From Phragmites australis (Eukaryota; Streptophyta; Magnoliopsida; Poales; Poaceae), in NCBI RefSeq assembly GCF_958298935.1, contig NC_084938.1, positions 23,107,501 through 23,171,500 on the forward strand: 64,000 nucleotides of DNA, given 5' to 3'. Numbering within the stretch: the stretch's first letter is position 1; each line of letters opens with the position of its first letter. The position numbers were made by a program, and so were the translations under genes. Shown here piece after piece: positions 22,181 to 31,272 of the stretch. The notes under the pieces are model-generated. The model did no database searches and had not been told where the DNA came from. It saw nothing but the letters and a program-made list of their open reading frames with translations.

Positions 22181-24540
22181 AAAGCGATCAAGACTTTACT
22201 TTAGCCATGACCCGTGGAATTCAGTCCTGCTGTACTGAAGTGCTTCCAGTTCATTAACTGAAGATGCTGATGTGTTACTAATTAAAGGATCGACTGACAA
22301 ACTTGTGGCCGTCTTTATGTGTACACTAACATCAATCCCATAATATTGGCTTGCTGATGATATTTGCATACTGCAAATCGTGTTTAGATATCAGATTAGA
22401 CCTGAAGCAACACCATGTCGTTTTGAGAAATGGAGTGCTCTCAGTTGGGCTCACAACACTGGATACAGACCAAGGCCCAAGAATCAAGGCGAGCACCCAG
22501 CAGGCCAGCAGTTCGCACCCCACCTCGGGCCTCTAGAGGAACTCAGCCTGTTTAAAACCGTTGGGACTACCCCGGATCGGCCCAACCCAGCAAGGTGGAA
22601 CCTGTTTTGAAACCCCAGCACGGCCCATGTATTAGACATGCGGGCTGGGTCACAAACCCGCCTCAACCCGGTCCAACCCGGCAAGTGAACATCAGTAACC
22701 ACGGATCATGCGTAGGTAGTGCTAGTTGTATTGTTGTTCTTTAAAGAGAAAAACTAGCGTGAAATGAGCTTGCCCGTCTGAAAGAAACTCATGTAATTTG
22801 TAACGAGGGTTACCCACGGATCAATGAACGAGAACGTTTTCGAAATGTTTTAGCCGAAAAGCCAACGAGTCTTAAGTATTTCGAGTTAAAAAATGATTAG
22901 CTAATGAGGTGTAAAATGAAAATTTCGAGTTGAAGTCCCAAGATATTGAGCAGACGTGGCCAACTGAACCGGCCAACATGGCCCAGCTTAGGCCTGGTTA
23001 AGCATAGCCCGTTAGACCTGTTAGCTAAACGGGTTGTACCGTGCTGACTCACGTGTCGAGCTTGAGACTCAGACATGGTTCACTTATGATTGTGTCATGC
23101 TGGGTCAGCTTATGACACGACAGATCTAATGAGTTTTTTTGGCCCGTTAGCCCATCATCACGTCAAAAATTGTAGATATCATCTAGAATTAAACTCGTGA
23201 TTTTGTGCTCGGAAGTAAAATGCACTACCATTCATCATAATTCATATGTGATGTTAACTCTAAACAAATTATATATATTCTTAAAAAATAAAAAAATTAA
23301 ATGGGTTGTGTCGTGTCAACTCGGCCCATTCCCCACCAAGCTACACCGTGCTTTGACCGGGCCAAAAATAATATGCCTCGTGTGGGACCATTTGATCCGG
23401 CTCAGTCGGACACATTTAATATTGAGTTGTAAGTTGGAAATTTGGAGGTAAAAGTCACCAGCTGGGTTGTAAGTTACAAATTTGGAGTAGAAAATAATTG
23501 GCTTATAATCATTAATTTATTGTTGTTTAACAATATATATATGGGACCCACCTTTTCACCAACTGCCACGTGAGAAAGAAATAAAAAAAATACTGGCAGA
23601 CGGGACCCAGACTCACGGATAGCGAAAGCTGGGGCCTGTTAAGAAAATGTGGCTCAAGGCTGAAAGAAACTTAGCCCAAAATGGAAAAAAACAAGCCCAC
23701 CAAAAGTGAGAAAAACACAAGAGTGACCTGTTCACAGAAAAAACACACACCCAATCGTGGGCTACCATCACCATGGCCCAACATGCTTTTAAATAAGCCC
23801 ACCCAAAAAGGAAATAACACAACCCAATGGAACAAGAAATAATCGGTCTGGTGAGAAAGAAGCAGGCTGCGCCTGATGCGAAAAGGAATAGGACTCGATT
23901 CCTTAAGAGTTGTTCACTAGTTATTTATCTAGTTAACGTTGACTGCCTAGTGCCCCGTGGTGTTCCTCCTACTTTTACATCAAAACCGATAACCGAGTCA
24001 AATGTGAGACACTAATTAGTTTTTATAGAAATCTCAATATGACACATAGACGCATGTACGCACTCACATCACCACACACATATGCGCTGACACAGTGTCT
24101 ACCGAAGATAGCAAATAAGAAGTTTGAAGAATAATAAAGTCACCAAGACACTAATTAGTTATGCCAATATACCAATCAAGCTAAAGGAAAAGTGCCCAAG
24201 AAGTTCTCTCGTTTCGAGGTTCGCATTAGGGGCTCGATCGATCGACGACCACTTTGCAGTTTCAGGATGTGGATAGCATCGCCAGGTCAAGAATTTAAGG
24301 GGGTGGTGAGCCTCCAGTCAGAGCTGCCGCGGCCTAGCAAAGTAGCGAGTGTCGTGGCGCCTGCGCGACCAGTCAGGCCACCGCTTGCAACTCGCCGAGC
24401 TCCATCATGCCGGGAGGGAGCAACAACGGCCGCCGCCGCCGCAACAGTCTTCATCGACATCACGCCGCCGCATCTCGGTGCCCGTTGGGCCTCCGGGTCT
24501 GTCCGGGCCCTTAATTACCCCCTGTCCTGTCCACGCGGGA
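22181..24540. other. Intergenic, upstream of alpha-amylase 2
   Basis: No conserved coding sequence. GGCCC/GGGCC-rich stretches at 22500-22690 and 22960-23420 (for example TTGGCCCGTTAGCCC) resemble degenerate hAT-type non-autonomous elements of grasses, but no ends were identified. 24190-24540 is GC-rich promoter-distal sequence. Confidence 0.45.
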
Positions 24541-24541
24541 C

Positions 24542-24568
24542 CTACGTGGCCCCTTTATCCATATCCAC
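24542..24568 (+). promoter_or_regulatory. Sugar-response-type module: G-box plus tandem TATCCA
   Basis: CTACGTGG at 24542-24549 is followed by TATCCA (24556-24561) and directly by TATCCAC (24562-24568). This is the arrangement of the sugar response complex of rice alpha-Amy3 (RAmy3D), where the G-box and tandem TATCCA elements (bound by MYBS-type factors) give induction by sugar starvation; TATCCAC is also the GA-responsive amylase box. It sits about 70-90 bp upstream of the TATA box. The elements are seen directly; the function is inferred from the known promoter. Confidence 0.8.
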
Positions 24569-24633
24569 ATTAATGTGGGGCCGTCCCTGACCATTCCCTG
24601 CCTCGACCACCGTGCCGGCGAGGCTGCGACGGC

Positions 24634-24643
24634 CTATATATAG
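24634..24643 (+). promoter_or_regulatory. TATA box of alpha-amylase 2
   Basis: CTATATATAGG lies 104-113 bp upstream of the ATG at 24747, predicting transcription from about 24665. It is intact and close to the sugar-response-type module, so the broken gene may still be transcribed. Confidence 0.75.
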
Positions 24644-24746
24644 GACCCACGGCGAGGTCACTCGGCACAAGCACACACCAATACACCATCCGTTCTTCCT
24701 CGGCAAGCTTGAGATCAGTGAAGGACTCGCAGACATAGTCGTACAG

Positions 24747-25537
24747 ATGAAGCACTCGAGCAGCTCGTGTCTGCTGCCCCTCGTGGCGCTCTGCAGCCTG
24801 GCCTGCGACCTGGTCCAGGCACAGGTCCTCTTCCAGGTACGCTGCACACAACCTGCATGTCATAGTACGACGACGAGTACAATATTGCTTGTGATCAGAA
24901 TGCAGTCAATCTGCTATGACCCATGCATGCCACGATCTGTCCGTGCAGGGTTTAACTGGGAGTCGTGGAAGAAGCAGGGAGGCTGGTACAACAGTCTCAG
25001 GGGCCAAGTCGACGACATCGCCAACGCCGGCGTCACGCACGTCTGGCTGCCTCCACCCTCGCACTCCGTCTCCCCTCAAGGCAAATTAGTCTGCCGTTTA
25101 CACCTCAAATTACGCCATCTGTGCACGAGAAAATGTTTTCTAACTAGGAACAATGGGTCGATCGGCAGGCTACATGCCGGGGCGCCTGTACGACCTGGAC
25201 GCGTCCAAGTACGGCGCGGCGGCGGAGCTCAGGTCCCTGATCGCGGCGTTCCACAGCAGGGGCGTGCAGTGCGTGGCGGACATCGTGATCAACCACCGGT
25301 GCGCTGACAAGAAGGACGCGCGCGGCATCTACTGCGTCTTCGAGGGCGGGACACCGGACGACCGCCTCGACTGGGGCCCCGGCATGATCTGCAGCGACGA
25401 CACGCAATACTCGGACGGGACCGGGCACCGCGACACAGGTGAGGGCTTTGCCGCGGCGCCCGACATCGACCACCTCAACGAGCGCGTCCAGCGGGAGCTC
25501 TCCGACTGGCTCAACTGGCTCAAGACCGACGTCGATT
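24747..25537 (+). pseudogene. Alpha-amylase 2 (Amy3-like), 5' part, broken by a Copia insertion
   Basis: Exon 1 is 24747-24836 (signal peptide, [20 protein letters not shown], then QAQVLFQ). Exon 2 is 24949-25080 ([28 protein letters not shown]). Exon 3 starts at 25169 ([43 protein letters not shown]). Intron 1 (GT-AG) rejoins exon 1 to exon 2 one base out of frame, because exon 2 begins GGTTTAAC where the paralog has GGCTTTAAC. Intron 2 (25081-25168) has a GC donor (AAG/GCAAAT) and an AG acceptor. The coding sequence stops at the LTR (TTG TAA at 25537-25542), just before the catalytic WRLDF. Catalytic residues lie in the 3' part at 30362. Protein and promoter features resemble the rice RAmy3 group. 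Confidence 0.9.
25081..25168 (+). other. GC-AG intron of alpha-amylase 2
   Basis: The intron lies between CCTCAAG and GCTACATG. Removing 25081-25168 joins CAA G to GC TAC, giving the conserved Q-G-Y. The donor is GC instead of GT. AAG/GC is the commonest context for functional GC-AG introns, so it may still splice. Alpha-amylase 1 has no intron here. Confidence 0.8.
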
Positions 25538-25737
25538 TGTAAGAGTGATGAATTGGGAGAGAATGACCGCTCCCTTCCATTACACTGAGTGGAGGTTAAT
25601 ATACAACAACCGGAGCCCTCCCACTGATAGCCGATCCTACAAACTAGGCGACGAGGGAGAGGAGCAGCCGGGTCAGTGACGGTTACAACAGATAGGAATG
25701 AACTCTGAAGAAGCTATCCTATACTAAGTCGCTAACA
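25538..25737 (-). repeat. Copia 3' LTR (left)
   Basis: 200 bp. Differs from the right LTR only at three bases (GACGAGGG versus GACGTGGG, GTCAGTGA versus GTCAGCGA, AAGTCGC versus AAGTTGC). Its first bases create a stop in the amylase frame and also a GTAAGA donor-like site at 25539. Confidence 0.93.
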
Positions 25738-25790
25738 CCCCCCTCAGTCTGAGCATGGTCTGTTCGAATGCACAGACTGTCTCTGAATTC

Positions 25791-28700
25791 TTAAAACAAC
25801 GGCGTGGGCAAGCCCTTGGTCATAACATCGGCAATTTGGTGTTGAGTTGGTATTTGCAGCACTCTGAACTGACCAAGGGCGACTTTCTCCCTGACAAAAT
25901 GAATGTCCAGCTCTACGTGCTTGGTCCGGCGATGGTGAACTGGGTCCTCAGAGAGGTAGACCGCCGAGACATTATCGCAGTAGATCACCGTGGCCTTGTC
26001 GACGTCGACATGAAGCTCGCGTAGGAGATTGCGCAGCCAACAACACTCAGCAGCCGCGTTCGCCACCGCCCGGTACTCGGCCTCGGCGCTGGAACGCGAC
26101 ACCGTTGGCTGCCGCTTAGACGACCAGGAGATGAGTGAGTCGCCGAGGAAGACATAGTATCCCGAAGTCGAACGTCGCATGTCGGGGCAGCCTGCCCAAT
26201 CGGCGTCGGAGTAAGCTTTGAGGTCGGTGGAGGGCGATGCCGAGATGACGATGCCGCTGTCGATCGTGCCGCGGAGGTACCGGAGTATCCTCTTGACGAG
26301 GTTCCAATGCGCAGCCCGGGGTGAATGCATGTACAGACAGGCCTGATTGACAGCATAGGCGATGTCTGCACGTGTCAAAGTCAGGTATTGCAGCGCACCC
26401 GTGATGCTGCGGTAGAACGTCGCATCCGTCGCCGGTTCACCTTCATTGGCAGAAATCTTCTGCTTGGCGTCGACCGGCGTGGCAGCAGGCTTGCAGTTGG
26501 CCATGCCGGTGCGATCGAGGATGTCCTTCGTGTACTGAGCCTGTGTGAGGAAGAAGCCGTTATTATCTCGACGAACCTGGACGCTGAGGAAGAACCGGAG
26601 TGCGCCAAGATCTTTGATGGCGAACTCACGACAGAGTTCCTTGATGACGCGCTGCAGCAGTGGTGTTGTAGATGCCATCAAGATGATGTCGTCGACATAG
26701 ACGAGGAGATATGCCAGGCCGTCGCCGCATCTGTAGACGAACAGCGACGAGTCCGAGCCGGTGGGGACGAAGCCGATGGATCGAAGGTGTGCACCCAGGC
26801 GCTGAAACCACGCCCGCGGTGTCTGCTTGAGTCCGTAGAGGGACTTGACGAGGAGGCAGACATGATCGGGCCGAGTCTTGTCGACGAAGCCCGCCGGCTG
26901 GTGACAGTAAACGCATTCCGCCAGGTCGCCATGGAGGAACGCGTTCTTGATGTCGAGCTGGTGCACTGGCCATCGGCGCGACGCGGCAAGGTGTAGCACC
27001 GTGCAGATGGATGTCGGCTTGACCACCGGGGAGAAGGTTTGATGAAAATCAACCCGCGGTCGTTGCGAGAATCCGCGCACAACCCACCATGCCTTGCGCC
27101 GCTCCAGCGTTCCGTCGGGATGGAGCTTGTTCTTGAAGAGCCATTTGCCGGTGATCACATTGGCATGTTGCGGTCGTGGAACAAGAGACCAAGTTCCGTT
27201 GGCCTGTAACGCATCGAACTCATCTTGCATCGCCGCACGCCACTCTGGGTCGCGTAGAGCCGCACGAACAGAAGGCGGAAGAGATGTCGGTGACGGGGTC
27301 ACGGCGACATGTGCATACTTCGGGATGGGCACGCGGATGCCGTCACGCGCTTGGGTGACCATGTGGTGCCGAGTGGGCGCCGCAGGCGCTGGTGTCGTGG
27401 ACGGCGATGCGGACTCCACAGGCGTTGGAGTCAGTTCTGTTGCCGCGGGCGCTGTTGCCGGTGTAGAGCCAGTTGGTGCTGGGGTCAATGTTGGCGACGT
27501 TGGAGCCGAAGGAGTACGTGTCGACGGTGGTGCAGCTGGTGGGGAGGGTGCTGACGACAATGTCGGAGGAGTTCTCGGATCAGGCTGCGCCGGGGGGGCT
27601 GGGAGCTGCGCTGCCCCAGTCGGTTGGGGACCCAACTGTCGTGCCCGAGGAGTGCACGGTCGTCGTGGCGTAAGCACCGGGAGCACGTCCTGGATGCACG
27701 GGGAGCACCGCGCTGTATCGCTCGAGCCTGATTCAGAAATCTGCACAAAGGGAAAGCAGGATTCGTCGAAATAAACGTGATGGGATATGATCACGCGTTT
27801 TGTCTCCGGATTGTAACACTTGTAGCCACGTTGATCCATCGGGTACCCCAGGAAGACGCAGCGAACAGAGCGCGGCGCTAACTTGTGTGATGCAGTGGCT
27901 TCAGTGTTGGGGTAGCAGAGACACCCAAAGACGCGCAGATGAGCATATTCAGGTGGCGCACCAAATAAGAGCTCGAACGGTGTGGAATTTTGACGAGGTC
28001 GACAAGGGCGCCAGTTAAGGAGGTATGTGGATGTGGCCAGCGCATTAGGCCAGAACGAGGGTGGGAGAGAAGCCTGGAACAGAAGAGCGCGGAGGCTGTC
28101 ATTGAGCGTGCGAAGAACGCGCTCGGCGCGGCCATTTTGTTGGGAAGTGTAGGGGCAGGTCAGGCGCAGCAGGATGCCATGCTTGGCAAAGAACGCGCGC
28201 GACGCAGAGTTGTCAAACTCCTTCCTGTTGTCAGTCTAAAAGCACTAAATCGGGCGCTGAAATTGGGTGCCAACAAAGGCATGAAACGAAATGAGAGTAG
28301 GCAGAACATCTGATTTATGGCGCAAAGGGAAAGTCCACACATAGTGCGAAAAATCATCAAGAATGACAAGATAGAACTTGTATCCTGAGTTGCTCATTAT
28401 TGGCGAGGTCCATACATCACAATGTAATAGTTGGAAAGGAAAAGATGAAACATTTGTGGACTCTTTAAACGGAAGCCGCACGTGCTTACCAAGGCGACAG
28501 GCATGGCACGTGTGGCGACTGGACTTGGAGCAACTGAAGCCGACGGTGCGAGACAAATGCAGAAGAGCATCACGACCTGGGTGACCAAGCCGAGAGTGCC
28601 AGAGGGGACCATCGGCCGATGTGAGGAGCGCCTGCGAGGGTCGTGGAGTAGCATCGCCACGATCGGTGCGTAGAGGGTAGAGCTCACCGGAGGAATCACA

Positions 28701-30110
28701 TCGGAGGAGCGCCATCCTGGTGCGAAGGTCCTTGATGGAGAAACCCTAGGGATCAAATTCAACAGACACAGAATTGTCTCGAGTTAGAGCACGAACAGAT
28801 ATGAGATTCTTGATGAGCTGAGGAGCAATCAGAACATTGTTCAAATGTAAAGGAGTAGAGGATGTAGGGATGGAGGCGCGGCCAGTGGACGACGCTGACA
28901 GCAGACCACCATTGCCGACAATGATCTGACGATGAACAGTGGAAGGAGAACAGTTGGTGAGAATACCAGGGTGAGAAGCCATGTGTGATGATGCGCCTGT
29001 ATCCAGGAACCAGTCATTGGCGCTGCCGGTGTTGGTGTTGAGCGACATGCCGTTGAGCGCGGAGTAGAGACCGGGCGGTAGGGAGCCTGCGTCGTGCTGT
29101 GGCGGCGGCGCGGAGAGCGCTGTCATGGCTGAAGGGGGATTGACACCGGGGTGAGGTGCGAGGACACCTGGGCGCCAGGCGTTGAGTGGCCACGCCTGAA
29201 CCACCCCCTGCCATGGATTGTAGGTGGACGCCCATTGCGGCGGCGGTGCAGGGACGAAGGTGTTGCCGCCGTGCGCGGACTGGCACTGACGGTTGTCCGC
29301 CGCCTTGCGCTTCTTGCGACGGTCACCACCGTTGGAGCCGGAGGCCGCGGGGTTGGGCGTTGGTGGTGGAGGGGCCTGCACGGACTTGGCGATGGAGGAG
29401 GTGTCGCAGGCTGCAAGGAGAGCCGTCTAGGCCTCCATTTGCAGGGAGTGCTTGATGCGGTGCTCTTCCTGCAGTAGGTACGACTTGGTGTAGAGGAACG
29501 TCGGCGGCGGCATCATGGTGGAGAGCACGGCGATGGCTTGACTGAATTTATTGTTCAGCCCATGAAGAGTGTAGATGACGAGCGCCGGGTCGGAGACAGC
29601 GGCGCCGCAGTCGTAGAGGGTGTCGGCGAGGCGCTTGAGACGGCCGCAGTATTCGCCAACAGACATGTCACCCTGGAACAAGCTGTGGAACTCCTGCTGG
29701 GCGTAGACGGCGCGTTGGAGACTGTTGTTGAGGAACTGGCCGGTGATGACGGTCCAGGCAGTGTAGGCGGAGCTGCGCGGCTTGTAGACATCACTCAAGA
29801 TGTCCTTGGACACCGTGGAGTAGAGCCACGAGATGATGCATGAATCCACCTGCAGCCACTCCGGATCGTCGATCATGGCGGCCGCGTCGATGGTGCCGTC
29901 GATGTGGTTGACGAGGTCGAACTTCTTGAAGGTGAGGTCGAAGAAGGAGCGCCATTGACGGAAGTTCCCTTCATCCGAGTTGAGGATGACAGGAACGTGG
30001 CTGTGGATATTGATGAGGACGATGGTGGAGGTCGGGGGAGGGACGGGTTCGGCAGGCGCGGCGAAGGGGTTGGTGCCGACGGAGGAGACCGAACCGGTGG
30101 GACTCGCCAT
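25791..30110 (-). pseudogene. Copia gag-pol polyprotein with four TAG stops
   Basis: One frame of 1440 codons from 30110 to 25791 with no frameshift. Gag (30110-29427) has RQWRSFFDLTFKKF and a UBN2-like region; I see no clear CCHC knuckle. Protease DTGASSHM is near 28990-29015. Integrase zinc region HSRLGHPG and CHACRLGK is near 28500-28610; the core contains VILDDFSHY, TDN.KEF and QQNGRAER. Reverse transcriptase has LLVYVDDIILMAS (near 26680-26720). RNase H has AYSDADWAGC and SSAEAEYRAV. In-frame TAG stops lie at 29427-29429, 28746-28748, 28245-28247 and 28236-28238; the last two are nine bases apart in the integrase core. At the fourth, Copia proteins usually carry Gln before TDNG. A nearby Gly codon (GGG) reads AGG. 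The element cannot make its own full polyprotein. Confidence 0.93.
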
Positions 30111-30161
30111 GGCCGAGAGCAGTGGAAGGAGGAGAAGAGGATCAAAAGAAGTCTGATACCA

Positions 30162-30361
30162 TGTAAGAGTGATGAATTGGGAGAGAATGACCGCTCCCTT
30201 CCATTACACTGAGTGGAGGTTAATATACAACAACCGGAGCCCTCCCACTGATAGCCGATCCTACAAACTAGGCGACGTGGGAGAGGAGCAGCCGGGTCAG
30301 CGACGGTTACAACAGATAGGAATGAACTCTGAAGAAGCTATCCTATACTAAGTTGCTAACA
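30162..30361 (-). repeat. Copia 5' LTR (right)
   Basis: 200 bp, 98.5% identical to the left LTR by eye. On the plus strand its end TTGCTAACA is followed by the target G, forming a branch-like CTAAC and an AG acceptor-like site at 30361-30362, directly before amylase exon sequence. Confidence 0.93.
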
Positions 30362-31240
30362 GGATTCGACGGCTGGCGCCTCGACTTCGCCAAGGGCTAC
30401 TCCCCGGCCTTCGCCAAGATGTACCTCAAAAACACCAAGCCGAGCTTCGTCGTGGCTGAGATATGGAACTCGCTTAGCTACGACGGTGACGGCAAGCCAG
30501 AGCCCAACCAGGACCAGTGCCGGCAGGAGCTGGTGAACTGGGTGCAAGCGGTCGGCGGGCCGGCGATGGCCTTCGATTTCACAACCAAGGGACTGCTGCA
30601 GGTGGGCGTGCAGGGCGAGCTGTGGCGGCTGCGCGACGGGTCCGGCAAGGCGGCCGGCATGATCGGGTGGATGCCGGAGAAGGCCGTCACGTTCGTCGAC
30701 AACCACGACACCGGCTCAACGCAAGCTCTATGGCCGTTCCCGTCCGACAAGGTCATGCAGGGCTACGCCTACATCCTCACGCACCCAGGGGTCCCGTGCA
30801 TCGTAAGCGTCACACCATAAGTCTGTAAGTTACCCTTCAATTCTGTACGTGTCCTAATCGTTGTTGTGCCGTGTGTGCATATATATATCCAGCTCTACGA
30901 CCACATGTTCGACTGGAATCTCAAGCAGGAGATATCGGCGTTGGCCGCGATCAGGGCTCGAAACGGCGTCCACGCCGGGAGCAAGCTGCGGATCCTCGTC
31001 GCGGATGCCGACGCGTACGTGGCCGTCATCGACGAGAAGGTCATGGTGAAGATTGGAACGAGGTACGACGTGGGCAACGTGATCCCGTCGGATTTCCACC
31101 CCTCGGCGCACGGGAAGGACTACTGCGTCTGGGAGAAGGGGATGAGCCTCCGCGCACCGGCAGGGCGGCACCTTCAGGGATTCAAACCTGCATGGAAGCA
31201 GTCGGCCGGTCGGGGCTCGAATCCCGGTACCCATAAATAG
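30362..31240 (+). pseudogene. Alpha-amylase 2 (Amy3-like), 3' part
   Basis: Continuation of exon 3 (30362-30802) and exon 4 (30893-31240), with a GT-AG intron between. It holds the catalytic motifs [23 protein letters not shown] and [11 protein letters not shown], then the C-terminal domain ([32 protein letters not shown]). All three catalytic acids are present, so this half decayed little after the Copia insertion. The family tail RAPAGRHL should end at a stop. Here the next codon is CAG, and translation would run 16 more residues to TAG at 31238. The extra tail overlaps a tRNA box-B-like sequence. The half has no start of its own. Confidence 0.9.
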
Positions 31241-31272
31241 CCTCTAAAGGAGGCTGGCTAAAAAAAAAAAAG
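31170..31272 (+). repeat. SINE-like fragment: box B motif and A-rich tail
   Basis: GGGGCTCGAATCCCGG at about 31203-31218 fits an RNA polymerase III box B (GGTTCGAATCC type). It is followed by TACCCATAAATAGCC and a run of about 12 A at 31259-31271. It begins where the amylase stop codon should be. No clear box A or target duplication was found, so this may be a truncated tRNA-derived SINE or chance. Confidence 0.35.

Larger units (their letters stand above)
25538..30361 (-). mobile_element. Copia LTR retrotransposon inside the alpha-amylase 2 exon, 4.8 kb
   Basis: Two 200-bp LTRs (25538-25737 and 30162-30361; TGTAAGAG to GCTAACA on the plus strand) bracket one long minus-strand polyprotein frame. 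The primer binding site TGGTATCAGA (minus strand, 30152-30161) abuts the right LTR. The polypurine tract GAGGGGGG abuts the left LTR. The LTRs differ at three positions (about 1.5%). The target was GGATT: right copy intact (30362-30366), left copy reads CGATT, most simply a one-base loss. The size and LTR length resemble small grass Copia elements such as Hopscotch. It destroys the amylase reading frame. Confidence 0.95.

Noticed and set aside
26325..27774. Long plus-strand frames within the Copia element
   Set aside because: Antisense to the reverse transcriptase and integrase coding frame; composition shadows.
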